A DNA stretch of 64,000 nucleotides, from positions 215,428,011 through 215,492,010 of the forward strand of contig CM076189.1 of assembly GCA_038277395.1 (NCBI GenBank). Direction: 5' to 3'. Origin of the DNA: Dryocosmus kuriphilus. Taxonomy: Eukaryota; Arthropoda; Insecta; Hymenoptera; Cynipidae. Shown piece by piece: positions 47,325-59,543 of this stretch. The notes under the pieces were generated by a model. The model ran no database searches, was not told the origin of the DNA, and was given only the letters and a program-made list of their open reading frames with translations. The position numbers were made by a program, and so were the translations under genes. Each line of letters opens with the position of its first letter. Within the stretch, counting starts at the first letter, position 1.

Positions 47325-48600
47325 TGTCTGTCTGTCGTTGTTGTCGTCGTTGTTGTCGTTGTTGTCGTCGTAGTAGTCTGTGAACACGATAACTTTCGAA
47401 AGACTAATCGGATTGGGTTGCGCTTTAGCACACTTCTTTAAAGCATAAAAAGTAAGGACGAGTTCGTTAACCAGCCACTTTTGACCAACGGTTATGGTTT
47501 TATCCATCAAAAACGGTTTTCACAAAATGAAAAAATCCATTTTCCGGCTAAACTATACGAGATGCACAAAATATGTATATAACTAAAATTGTTCACCTCC
47601 AAAAAATCTACAAATTTTGTATTAACCGTTTTTTTGATAAAATGGACGGTTTTTGTTTTAATCAAGAAAACGTTATTAAAAATAAAAAACTCTGATTTCC
47701 CGCCAAAATATTCAAGATACAAGAAAATGTTAAAAAACAAAGTTGTTCAGTTTTAAAAGGATCTACAAATTTTGATTTAACCATTTTTTGATAAAATGCA
47801 CCGTTTTGGTTTTATTCCATGAAAATGGTTTTATCCATCAAAAACGGTTTTCATAAAATCGAAAAAATCCATTTTGGGCTAAACTATGTAAGATACGCAA
47901 AATATGTATATAACTCAAATTGTTTATCTTAAAAAAATAAAAAATAAAAAACTGTGATTTCCCGCCAAAATATGCAAGATACAAAAAAATGATACAAAAC
48001 AAAGTTATTTAGCTCAAAAAGATCTACAAATTTTGTTAAAAGCATTTTTTGATAAAACGCACGATTTTCGTTTTAGCCTAGAAAACGCTATTAAAAAATC
48101 AAAAATTCAAATTTCTCGCCAAACTGTGCAAGATATCAAAGAAATGTTTATTATCAAAGTTATTCACCTCAAAAAGGTCTAGAATTGTTTACCTTAAAAA
48201 AACTACAAAATTTATTTATAAGTTTCATCATTTCACTTTTAAGAATTGATATCCTGCATTGTGAAAATTTGTAAAATTACAACAAAAATTTAACCAATCT
48301 ACAATGGAAAAAAATTAGGTGTCGAGCGCGAAGCGCGAGTGTCATGACGAGAATGTATTCCTTAAGGTCGATACAGCCTTAAGTAAAAAAATTTCTTTTG
48401 TAATTTTTAATAAAATTTTAATTTAATAATTTCATTACAAAAAAGTAGGTGCTTTGAAAGATTAAGATAAAAATTACAAAAAATTACTAAATTACACTGA
48501 TCCATGGTTTGATCTTTAATTTAAAGGTTTATACGATCCATAAACACCCAGCGCGTAGCGCGAGGTGAACAACCTATCGAGCGCGAAGCGCGAGTGCCAT
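47325..48600 (-). repeat. Dispersed repeat R, copy 2
   Basis: In reverse orientation it carries the same order of landmarks as copies 1 and 3, including the gac/aac triplet array (47330-47380 as gtc/gtt), the tandem 'ttttatccatcaaaaacggtt' units, and the GC-rich words at 48320-48345 and 48550-48595. It extends further at the GC-rich end than copy 3, with three such words. No coding frame. Confidence 0.75.
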
Positions 48601-48944
48601 CAGAAAATGAATCGTAAAACCTTATTTTAAGATTCTCCTCAATGCTGAAGCCAAGAAACAATCCACATCATATTATAATAATTTATACAATATAAATCTA
48701 TAATTATTATTGATACAATATAATATGATGAACACAAACTTGCATTTGTAAACTTATAATTGTATGAATAAAAAGCACACACAAAAAAATTTTACTTCAA
48801 TTTACTCGTTCATCACCTTCCATTTACACTATGCTGAATTTAAATATTATGCTTCAGTTACCCAAATAAACGGTTCATATTAATTGATAGAATGAAGAAA
48901 ATCTAGATGTAGAATCCTTCGTAATATTAACGTCCGGGTATATA

Positions 48945-51065
48945 TCATTAAATAAATAAGACCAAAGGTCAGAACGACAGCTTCCAGACAATTATCGTTT
49001 ATTAATATGAAAGTTCAAAGTAACGTTTCGGAATTACTCTAATTCCCTCTTCAGACTAAATAATTAAACTTTAAGTATGTCATTACAGTATTACAAATAT
49101 ATTTTTGAATGCTAGAATCAATTCATAAAGAATTCTGATAATTTGAAAAATTTAATCTTTGTGAGTGCTTGTATCATTGCTAGTGTAATAAATATTATAA
49201 GATCTATATATTGAATCTGAATATAAAACGTAAAACAACTTATCGTCATATCCATTAGATAATATTACCTTAACATAAAAATTAAAAAAATTATAACCAG
49301 AACGGAGCTACAGTCCAGCTCCGTTAATGTAAATACGAGCACTCATTATTGAGAAATTTACCTGTATATATTATATAAATTTATTTCAATTTACCTGTCA
49401 TTTGAGAGCAGAAGAATACGACATTCAAGGAAACCTGACTAAAAATACATATGCATACGTAGAGAATATAGAATAACTTGCAAAAAAATGTTTCTAAGGG
49501 GGGAAAAGTACAATTTGTTTATAAACAATTAATATATTTTTTAAACAAATTCAATGTTTTTACATCCAGAAGGAAGATTTCTGGAACGTACTTTTTAAAA
49601 CAAACATTTCGACGTCAAGGAATCGTCAAAATCTGTTTAGTCATTTACGAGATAAATGTTGGTCATGTAGTAATATTAAATTTTCATTGTTAATCAATTT
49701 TGCAAAAAAGTTTCGTTTGCGACCAAAACCTGGGGAAATATTTTCGAACATAAGGGCTACTAAAAAATTCATTTTACAGTGAAAATAAATGATTTTCGAT
49801 TTATGGTGGCCTACTTGGGATAATCTGACCTAAACTAAAAATTCAAACTCGAATAAAAAAAAAACTGGTAAGCAGAAAATTCCAATCCGACTCCGAATGA
49901 TTTTGTATGATTACGTATGAATGCGAAATCTGTTTCGAAAGCACGGATTCAATCGGAATCGAAGGAAAATCCATTCCCATTTATATAAATATTCACGTAT
50001 AATTATAAAATCACGTATATATTATATAATATATATTTGAACTTTTTACCCACACAGTTAATCTAAGATATATATTAGATTAACTGTCTAGGTGAAAAGT
50101 TCAAATACCTATATGAAAAAAGTTAATGATTTTTTTTTCATCACGTTCATAAAAGTGGTCATGGATACTTTCCAACATTTGAGGAGTCGAGCAAATTTTG
50201 AGAAAAGTAAATATTTCAGCGGGAAAGTTGTTAGGAAAAGAATAAAGAAATTTTCCTGAAAATATTACTTCAATTGATACAACGGTTGAAAACCTATGAT
50301 TATTTTACTTCATTCGGGTTATCGAGTGCGACCGGCAACTCGTCACAAGCATACAATGTAAATTAAATAAGTACCTAATAAAAAATTATGTTTTCTTATC
50401 AATATATGTAAATTTTACTTTTTAATTCTATTGACAGATGTATATTTTCCATTTCGAAAACAAAAAAAAATAACTACTTGTACGTTTAGCTTGAAAAACA
50501 CTTTTTTTAGGACACTTTTAATACATTCTGCAATTTCTTCGGATGTGCACTACATATTCAAAGAATAATGCAGAAATGATCGTTTTGTTTACATTTTGTA
50601 CATTGTTTGTACATTATTGTCACGTTTTCTAGAAAATAATGAGCACTCATTATTGCTCGTATTTACATTAATGGAGCTGGACTGTAGCTCCGTTCTGGTT
50701 ATAATTTAAAAAATTTTTTAATTGTTATGTTAATTTAATATTATCTAATGGATATGCCGATAAGTTGTTTTACGTTTTACATTCAGATTCAATAGATCTT
50801 ATAATATTTATTACACTAACAATGATACGAGCACTCACAAAGATTACATTTTTCAAATTATCAGAATTCTTTATGAATTAATCCTAGTATTCAAAAATCT
50901 ATATCTGTAACACTGTAATGACATACTTAAAGTTTAATTATTCAGTCTGAAGAGGGAATTAGAGTAATTGCGAAACGTACTTACATTGAACTTTCATATT
51001 AATAAACGATAATTGTCTGGAAGCTGTCGTTCTGACCTTTGATCTTATTTATTTAATATACTTTA
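48945..51065. repeat. 2.1-kb element with ~400-bp inverted arms and hammerhead-like motifs
   Basis: Arms 48952-49345 and 50640-51058 are about 90% complementary by eye; the outer ends carry 'gacaattatcgtttattaatatgaaagttc' split across copies. The inner edges contain 'aacggagctacagtccagctccgtt', itself a hairpin. Each arm contains CTGAAGA - stem - GAAAC on its own outward strand (minus 49020-49054, plus 50947-50976). The central 1.3 kb has no convincing gene. Two terminal repeats of a Penelope-like or similar element in opposite orientation is one reading; a fold-back transposon is another. Confidence 0.6.
50029..50110. repeat. Palindrome inside the 2.1-kb element
   Basis: 'tatttgaactttttaccca' and 'cacagttaatctaa' are mirrored as 'ttagattaactgt' and 'gtgaaaagttcaaata' around a gatatata centre. 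It would form a long cruciform or hairpin. Confidence 0.5.
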
Positions 51066-51215
51066 ATTTTTAATATTTTTAAAATTAAAATTTAAAATTT
51101 TTAATTAATTTAATATACTTTTATATACTTAATATACTTCGACCGAGAATTCTCTCCTGTAAATAATGATATATTTATTAATAAAATTGATGAATTTTGA
51201 GCGGAATCTAACGAG

Positions 51216-51220
51216 ATAAG

Positions 51221-51261
<41 letters not shown>
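51216..51261. repeat. (TA)n microsatellite
   Basis: About 40 bases of uninterrupted alternating T and A. Confidence 0.9.
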
Positions 51262-51265
<4 letters not shown>

Positions 51266-52611
51266 TAATATATGTTTGTAGTCTTTCTTTATTTCACCTG
51301 TCACTTTTGTAAACACGGTAAACACACTCAACACATGCAGACACATGCATGTGCATGAGAATCGACTCGAATCTCCAAATCAGAAATTATAGTCCAGTTG
51401 GCACGAAACTGATATCTTGAATCGTTCGTCTTCGTGCAACTTCGGTTTTTCACGAGGCACAGCCGTACACCTACATCGGACATGCCGCGTGCCACGGCCT
51501 GTTCAGTTTGTTTACTCGTTGCCACGGAAACGATGAAATGTTCTAGAGGGCAGTACCTACCTATAGGCGAAAATGTAGTTAGATATATATATCGGTCGTC
51601 CCCACCACTGACCCAAGCCGCATCTATTACGTTATATCTATGGTACCGCAACTAACTTTGGTGGTGCCTGCGTTTAAAGCCTTTAAAGCGTTTAAAATTC
51701 AACAATTTCAAAAGCATTTATTAAAAAGAAGACAATTTTTTAGATTTGAGGAGGTTCATATTTTATTGTTATTTAATATACTTTATATGTAAGGCTGCAA
51801 GTTTGATTATTGAGGTTGGAATTGCACAAAGTTTTAAAATTAGAAATTTCTTGCCAGTATAGCACCTATATTGTAGCACATACCCTAGTGGGCAAAACAT
51901 TGGAGGACGTTTTTAAATCTTTTACAGCACCTTTGCGACGTTTTGAAGACGTCATAAGTATGTCCATCGGTCCATGTCGTAAAGATATCTTTACGACACG
52001 GACATGTAAAAATGTCGTAAAGACGTTCTCAGTTTTTTTGCGCATGATCTGATTTCTAAAAGGATGAGTATTCATCATTTGCTATAATATGTAGCAAAAT
52101 AATTTATAATTCACAATTTATTGAATAAAAGTTAAAAATCGATAAAATCTAAAGATTAAATTTTGAGGTTAAAGCTTTATAATCAATTTCATGATCAAAA
52201 CAATTAAAAACCGCCTTAAAAATTTATAACGTCTCAATAATCATTAATAATTTTAACTGAACCCCTTTAAAGTACAAAATTAATGAATTATTTAAAAATT
52301 AGTGTACATTCCACATTCCAGAAATTGATTTTGTTGTGATTTTAAAGTGGCATTCAAAACCTACAAAAATAAAATATAATATACTTGCAACATTTGATGC
52401 ACGTCAATTTTTAAATTATAATTTTGTAGATTTCCTAGATTGGGATCTTTCTGGTATTTTTTAAATTGAAATAATGAAAAGCTATTTATTGTAATATTAT
52501 AAAAGTTATTCTGAAAGTGGAAAAAGTGGAAACTCAACCTTTAATATTGACGTTCCTGGATTTTGAGGGAGCACACGTGATCATATGGTCGCAGCGAAGT
52601 AGCATCACCCA
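51262..52611. other. Spacer upstream of tRNA-Arg
   Basis: Apart from the palindrome at 51971-52002 and the 23-bp inverted match near 51620-51643, nothing recognisable was found. Confidence 0.4.
51971..52002. repeat. 32-bp palindrome with a perfect 22-bp core
   Basis: The core gtcgtaaagatatctttacgac is perfectly symmetric (51976-51997) and is extended by tccat / acgga with partial pairing. 'gtcgtaaag' occurs once more at about 52013-52021. Not a known regulatory site to me. Confidence 0.6.
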
Positions 52612-52684
52612 GTCCCTGTGGCGCAGAGGATAGCGCGTTGGACTTCTAATCCAAAGGTCGTGGGTTCGATCCCCACCAGGGATG
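52612..52684 (+). tRNA. tRNA-Arg (anticodon TCT)
   Basis: A 73-nt cloverleaf: acceptor stem GTCCCTG / CAGGGAT (one G-U), discriminator G, D arm with the A-box TGGCGCAGAGGA, anticodon stem TTGGA / TCCAA with loop CTTCTAA giving anticodon TCT, and T arm GTGGG-TTCGATC-CCCAC containing the B-box. No intron. A run of nine T at about 52707 downstream can terminate RNA polymerase III. It decodes AGA arginine codons. Confidence 0.95.
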
Positions 52685-53154
52685 ACTAACGCGGGAAACC
52701 GTATATTTTTTTTTCTTAAAAATGATCAAATTAACCCGGAAACAAAATATTTTCTTGGTTAATAAAGTTAAAAGATATGCATACTTAATTTAAGTGACAT
52801 ATGATACTCTTATTTTCAAATAAAAAATAATTGTATAACATAAACAAAAGTGTTTGATCTTCTGAAGGTTGGAATTTGAAAATTCGAAAATTTCTTAATT
52901 ATTGTCTATAATTTTGAAGGCTTGGAATTATAATAAAATTGATTCCATTTTTTTGAAGGCCCTTTTAATGTTTGAACTTTAAATGAATTTTCGTAGAAAT
53001 AATATAATTACTCAACTATAATTGAACAACTAATTTTGTTTTGCATTTGAGATAAAATAAAAGTTCTTAAATTGTTGCATAGTGCCTAAAATAAATAAAG
53101 TTCTCTAAATTTTAATTTGACGAAGTCAGCAATATTCTATATCGAAAAATTGTT

Positions 53155-53411
53155 TGTGCTTTTATTTCTTCGGAGGTACAGAATTATTTGCAAAGCACTG
53201 GTTAAAATATTGAAACATGTGTTCGTAGAGATGTGGGCTTGAAAATAATTCCATTGTTTGCCAACGCGACCAGGTTATTCAGATTATTCACGTGCTTATC
53301 CAAGAAACTTCCCGATCCGTAGTTATGCATCAACCCGCACGAACTCGCGAAGCCGTAATTAGCCTTCTTATATCTAGTTTTATGGAGATCGCCGCATTCG
53401 TCTCCAAAAAT
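53155..53411 (-). CDS. Possible unassigned terminal exon with poly(A) signal
   Basis: On the minus strand, ttctaaatttatag is an acceptor-like sequence followed by an open frame from about 53411 that starts IFGDECGDLHKTRYKKANYGF, continues with ASSCGLMHNYGSGSFLDKHV and ends LRTHVSIF at a stop. AATAAA on the same strand follows at about 53160. It has no internal ATG start of its own. I do not recognise the protein; it is not clearly the C-terminus of the peptidase-like gene upstream. It may belong to an unseen gene or be chance. Confidence 0.3.
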
Positions 53412-53570
53412 CTATAAATTTAGAAATTTTTTTTTACAAAACTCTTCAAATTTACAGAATGAACACTTACGAGGTTATAATTTAGTCAATTTATTTATTT
53501 TAGGCTCACCTTAGCTCCAAACAAATATGAATAATATTGACACGTTGTAATTAAAATATTTTATGACGAT

Positions 53571-56500
53571 CTAAAGCCATACGTAACCACCATAATCTTC
53601 CTTAACTCCAATCTGATTTTTATCAATGCAAGCTACTTTTTTGAATGCGTGTTGAACAACTGTAATTTGATCCCGGATTTCTAGACTACCTATGTCTCTC
53701 CAGATCACACTGGACATACGAAATTCACTGCCTCTTACATCTGCCTGAAGAGATAAATAAATTGATTTAAATATTTTCATTTTAGATTTTTAAGCTTCCA
53801 AGTTACAATTTTACGTCGAGAACAAGGAAATTCCTTTCTAGTATTAAATTCCAGAACCAGGATATTTTGCATTTTGCGATAACTAATTGTCCCTCGCGTG
53901 ATCCTCCTACGTGTAAAAGAAGCTTGTATTTTCTGGAACATTGCTCAATATCTGGATGCCATCCCGGTTGGAAATAAATTCTTACTCTTACCATGAAATC
54001 TTTATCGAGTTTGATTTCAAATTCGTGACACGAATGTTCTCGTTTTCCTTTAGATATTACAAAACGAGGTTTGCGTATCTACGATCACTGACCAGGGAAC
54101 CTCATGGCCTCTGAAGTATTTAGAATAATTGGTTTTTTAGTTCGCTGAGTTTTTAATTTAAAAAAATTAGTAAAATTATTACTTGCAATGAAGAAGATAA
54201 TAATCAGCCAAATATGACATTTCCACATCAGTCCAAATACACTGTGGATCAGAACCTGGAAGACTTATCATCAAACCACCTTCTTCATTCTATTTTGGAC
54301 AAGTTAAACAAATTACAGATTCCATTAAAGACCTCTCACTATCTGGATACTGAATCGTGATTTTATAAAAATATTTGCAAAGATAATTTCTTGAAATAAA
54401 AGTCTGAAATTTTCAAAATTACAGTCATTTTTTCTCATCACTTTCTGGAAGCATTTTCTCGTTGGAACAGCGATGAAATAAGCACAGTTCATTTTTTTCC
54501 TTATCTTCTCATACGTTCAAAATTCGGGTAAGAAAATATTCACCACTAAGGAGAGGAACGTAACGATTTTTTAGAATTGTGTTCCAGAAGGAAAAGAAAG
54601 CTCCATATCCACAAGTTAACTTATCTTGAGATTTCTGGTTAAATCCACTGCTTGTCGATATTGCCAGGTTGAAAGTATTTAGTCCTGTCGTTTCGTTTCG
54701 ATATACGAATGGATGTAGTACCCATAGGGAGTTGAATCTCTTATAGCTGCATTGTTCCTAGAAAAAGAAAAAAAACGATACAAAAATCAGCCAAGTTCTT
54801 TTTCATTTTTTAAATTCAATTTTTCTTAGACGAGGGCTATTACATTTTTCAATTTTATACGCAAAATATTTAAACGTTTTTCGTCGAATAATTGAATAGT
54901 TTTTACCATGAGCAGGATCCATGAAAAAAAGCCTTTTCTTTCGAAGGGAAGTAGTAAGAGTTATTTTTCCCCTGTAGTTTATAAAAAACTGCATTTTCGT
55001 CAAGATAATCTACTCTATAATCAACAGAAACTAAACTAAGAGGTGATTTTCTGAAATAAGATCGATTAATGTGCTCCACGTGTTGACGATTCATTCCAAA
55101 ATCCTCCACTCGCTCTGATTTCTTGAAAATACAAAGTAATTTTTTTTGATATATCAAATAGAAAAATCAATATATTCTAGGGATTTGAATTATTCCATTC
55201 TCGGAAATTTACTTCGTGTTGACACCTCCAAATTCTCTAACTTGTGGAATCCAACTTTTCTCAGCATCCACGGAAAAGTTCTGGAGGAGCTTTTGGAACA
55301 CCTCGATTATAAGCAAAACTATTCAATTTTGGGTATGAGTAAAGCAGTTCCTTTTTCTTGATAAATTACTTCATCCATTATTGTGTCATTCAGACAGGAA
55401 TTTTGATCCTAATGTGCTTCGTAACTTGGACACATTGTTGCTACAGAAAAATCTTTGGAAAGAAAGATATTTTGGCTGAGAATAGGTGTAAATGAAACAA
55501 AAATTAAATATTAATAAAAAATTCTTACCTTTTGCTCAGGCGATCACCAATTCCAAAGAAATTTAGAATCAGTCGTCGCTCCTATTTTATAATTTTGCGT
55601 TGTTACAGAAGAAATTGAACGATCTTTTAAAGAACATTCATAATATTTTGGAACTCTATTTGTAATATAAGTGTAGGTATAAATATTATAATCATGAGCA
55701 GAGAATGAAAAGTACTAAACGAAGTCGTCATATTTTAAGTTTTTCTTCTCAACACCTGAACTTCAATACAAATAAGAATACGCGCTCGTTGTTTATCGAT
55801 CGTATAAATAAATTAAAAATTACAAAAGAAATTATTTTACTTAAGGCTCTATCGCCCTTAATGAATACATTCTCATCATGACACTCGCGCTTCGCGCTCG
55901 ATAAATTACATTTTTTTAAAACACATTGTAGATTGGTAAACTTTTTTTGTGATTTTCCAAATTTTCACAATACAGGATTTCGATTCTTAAAAGTAAGACG
56001 ATGAGTCTTATTATTAAATTTTGTAGCTCTTTCCAAGGTGAACAATTCTGCTTGTTAATATTTTCTGATAACTTGCATAGTTTTGCTGAAAAGTGGTTTT
56101 CTTTATATTTCATAACATATTTCACGAATAACTCAAAAACTACGCGACTGCTCAAAAAAATGATAGAAAGCAAATTTGTAGATATTTTTGAGACGAAGAA
56201 CTTTATTTATTATCATTTTTATGTATCTTGCATAGGTTGGCGGGAAATTTGAAATTTTTTATTTTTAATAACGTTTTATCGATTAAAACAAAAACCGTGC
56301 ATTTTATCAAAAAATGGTTAAAACAAAATTTGTAGATCTTTTTAAATTGAACAACTTTGTTCTTTGACATTCTTCTGTATCTTAAATATTTTGGCGGGAA
56401 ACCAGAGTTTTTTTAATTTTAATAGCGTTTTCTTGATTAAATCAAAAACCGTTCATTTTATCAAAAAACGGTTAAGACAAAATTTGTAGATTTTTTTAAG

Positions 56501-57150
56501 ATGAACAATTTTACTTTCTTACATTTTTTTTTATCTCTCATGGTTTAGCCGGAAAATGGATTTTTTGATTTTGTGAAAACCGTTTTTTGATGGATAAAAC
56601 CATAATCGTTGATCAAAAACCGCTGGTTAACGAACTCGTCCTTTCTTTTTACCCCTTAAAGAAGTGTACCAAAGCGCAATCCAATCCGATTAGTCCTGTG
56701 GGAACAGACTTCAACGACAACGACGAGGACGACAACAGATAGACAGACACCGTCGTAAAAACCGTTTTTTCGGATTCAGAAGGTCTCAAAACGTGGAGAG
56801 TTCATGAAATCCGCGAAAGTCAAATTTTACATAAATTTAATACCTTCTCTAATCAGAATGTAAAAATAAGAAAGCTGATATTAATTAATTAATTGTTTAA
56901 ATGATAAAATATGTAGTATTTAAATCACTCCTAAGTGGATAGCACCTTTCTATTAAAATATAAAGAGGTAGCTGACCAAAATTCTCTTATGCTGACCCGA
57001 TACTCAGGATTCGTTCTATTATATCGTTTATGTTGATCCCATAAAATTATAACGTGAGATTTATCAGGTGAGACTGTATAATCAACAACTCCAAATTGCC
57101 GAATATGATATGCCCCCAAAGCGAGATACGATTTCTCTATAATATTAAGT
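53571..57150 (-). pseudogene. Dipeptidyl peptidase 4-like (S9B) gene remnant
   Basis: Peptidase pieces appear in order on the minus strand. Near 57100 a blade-like segment FGVVDYTVSPDKSHVIILWD continues with YNRTNPEYRVSIREFWS. Near 54340-54190 come YKITIQYPDSERSL and SLPGSDPQCIWTDVEMSYLA, like the I-x-YPK-x-G segment of DPP4. At 54050-53803 the start of the hydrolase domain reads VRIYFQPGWHPDI, KYKLLLHVGG and NFLVLDVK. At 53763-53571 ADVRGSEFRMSSVIWRDIGS leads to IDKNQIGVKEDYGGYVWL and a stop. In the family this should read GxGWSYGGY; here the nucleophile serine is replaced by D and the frame ends directly after. Stops and frameshifts separate the pieces, and R copy 3 lies between them. Further minus-strand fragments at 57195-57347 and 57480-57540 may be more of the 5' part. 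Insect relatives include venom and cell-surface DPP4. Family call by eye. Confidence 0.55.
55790..56770 (+). repeat. Dispersed repeat R, copy 3 (empty MITE site)
   Basis: Same orientation and order as copy 1: 'ttacaaaagaaattatttta', a GC-rich word at 55883-55902, 'cattgtagattggtaaac', three 'ggcgggaaa' units, 'gccaaagcgcaatcc'-type block and gac triplets near 56715-56740. At 55912-55920 it has a single TTAA where copy 1 carries the 475-bp MITE. It interrupts the decayed peptidase region. Confidence 0.75.
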
Positions 57151-58513
57151 TTATAAATAACTTTAAAAAAGTAATTAGCTGCAAAAGTACTTGTGATATA
57201 TTTCTTAAAGAGCTAACATAAAAGCTACTTCATTATTATTACTTTTGGCACATCTATTTATCAATTCTGTTATATGAAAACCTGATGTTACATTCATCAC
57301 CCCTCCAATTTTTATAAGAAATTTCATCATTGCTTCCATCTATCTAGGATATGTTTCTGGAACTGTATTCAGTTATATTACAATATAAAAAATTCTAATA
57401 AAATGAAGCATTTAAAAGAACTTTAATCAATTTTTGAAATAATTTAAACATACTTAGATTGTGTACTGAGAATCGATTCGTAAAATGCGAAACTTCTGAA
57501 AGCGACATTTACGTCATGTTGTTATTCTGGATTCTTTATATCTAATCCTGAAAAGTGTTTAGATGATTTTCTCCCATCACGTATTTTTGCCTCTTTATTT
57601 TTAAAATCATTTAGCGTAGCAAAAGTGATTATGATAGAGGTTTATGATCCTAGGAAAGTAGCCTTAATTTTTTTTTTTAATTTAGAAGATAATGCCATTG
57701 GCAAAAAATTATATATAATGCCTCAAATTGATTATGTAATATTGGAAAAAGTAAATAGATTTAAATTGAAACCTATTATGTAAATAAACCGTCCTACAGT
57801 TTGCGATAATTTCCGAGGAGCTTGAAAAACTGTACTTCTACTTTCAGGAGCATTTATCATACTGATTAGTTTCTTTTCTTTTGATTACATAAAAAATTTC
57901 CATTTAAATTTTTATATATAATGAAAAAACACATCCTCTTTAAAATTTCAAATTAATTTGTACATACGTGACTAAGAAATTACTATCGATTTTTATTTAA
58001 ATTCTTTAAATGTTAAATTTATTTAAATCTAGAATAATTAAGTATACAAAAATAAAACATGAAGTATCTTTGGCAACTTTTATTAAAAATTTAAAAAGTA
58101 TTAAATAGTTTAAAAGTTTACATCCGAATTATTAAAATATATCAGTCATCACGTGGAACCTATCACGCTTTCATAAAGTAACAGCACTATGTTACAGCTA
58201 TTCACACTTAAATCAAATCAGTTCAAAAATGTATATTTTCTCTTCTGCTTCAATTTTAAAAAAAATCTTTCCTTCTCGAATCTCTTGCTTTTTCCTTTCA
58301 TTAACTCCTAAAACGCAGAAGCATAAAACTAAAACTTTTTCCAAGAAATTTAAGATTTCTAAAACATAAGAAGGGAAAAACTCTTACCAAAAACGTAATA
58401 ACGATATAAAAATCTCAAAGCACTATAAGTTCCAACTTTAGGTGTTCTCTGGTGATGCTGTTACATATCCTACTAAATTATATATTTTTTTAACTAATAA
58501 AAATTAAATACTG
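57151..58513. other. Spacer with minor protein-like fragments
   Basis: Minus-strand fragments at 57195-57347 (GGVMNVTSGFHITELINRCA, then KSNNNEVAFMLAL) and 57480-57540 (VNVAFRSFAFYESILSTQSK) look protein-like but were not identified. The part from 57560 to 58500 is A+T-rich with nothing recognised, and probably includes the zucchini 3' UTR. Confidence 0.35.
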
Positions 58514-59543
58514 TTAATTTCCTAATTTTCGGGGTTCACAATTTTCTGGTCTGTCGAAAATCTCCCACAATCTTTCAAATTCATCGGAGAAAGATTTGGC
58601 TAGATCAGGTTGGTTACTTATTATTATATTTTCGTAGTTTCCAAAGAAACCGTTCATCGTCCAGTTGGTACTTCCAGTTATAAGGATCCGTTTGTCAACC
58701 ACAGCAAATTTGTGGTGCATGTAGTAATCAAATTTCTTCGTACGAACCTTGATGCCTAGATTAAAGCGATTACTTAGTCACATAATCAGAGTAATAAATT
58801 ATTTTAGAGTTTAATTTTAAATCGTTGATAATTACCATGCCTGCGTAAATTAAGAATATGCTCAGTAGACGAGCTATTGCTGGACATATCACCATCAGTA
58901 ATTATTCTTACAGGAACATTCTTATTAAACACATCCACAATTGCATTAATTAGAATGGGATGTGTCAAAAAGTATACGCACACGTCCAAAGATTTAGTTG
59001 CGGATGTCATGACTTTTTGTAGTTCACTGTGAAAAAATTGTAAAGCTTTCTTAATTTTCGAATTGATGTTCTTCATTTAATAACATAATTTAATTAAAGA
59101 AGGATTGGTACGTTTATTCCATTTTGAAATGCCTTATTACATGAACGCTTAATTCGTAATAAAAACGTAATAAACGTAAATCTTAATATTTACTGCCAGT
59201 ATAAAATTTACATTTTTCATATACCTCATATTTTAGTTTTAAGACGTGTTTCATATACTAAACTAATATAGTGGGCTTTAAAAAATAAAACTGATTTGTT
59301 ATAAAAGAAAAAAAAAACAATTTCTTACTTGAGTGTCCGAACTGGGCAGTGCTTTCTCTCGCAAGGAATTCTTGATTTTAAGTGCGATACGCACAGCACA
59401 GATTCTTCTGAGGAAAATAGGACTTTAGCTCTCGTCCTTTTTTCAGGTGTCCAAATTTTGTTTCTGTACTTTTTATAAAAATGCCATGCAATTTCTGATA
59501 CCAAAACACCTGCCACGACGATTATGACATTTCTCTTATTCAT
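58514..59543 (-). CDS. zuc: Zucchini / PLD6, mitochondrial phospholipase D-family endonuclease
   Basis: Three exons join in frame: 59329-59543, 58836-59026 and 58514-58755, 215 codons, the usual length for the family. The N-terminus has a short membrane segment (VIIVVAGVLVSEIAWHFY) as expected for an outer-mitochondrial-membrane anchor. A Cys/His cluster follows (CVSHLKSRIPCERKHC), matching the zinc-binding insert of fly Zucchini. The single HKD motif is in exon 3, HHKFAVVD...ILITGSTNWT, so the enzyme must work as a dimer. Zucchini cuts piRNA precursors to make phased piRNAs; the mammalian protein was also described as a cardiolipin hydrolase. Exon 2 is taken to begin at 59026 because the acceptor ttttttcacag there keeps the frame. 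It is head to head with Thoc1, 548 bp between start codons. Confidence 0.88.

Noticed and set aside
49478..49693. 71-codon ORF inside the 2.1-kb inverted repeat
   Set aside because: Basic and aromatic composition but no recognisable motif, no repeat in the other copies and no splice context.
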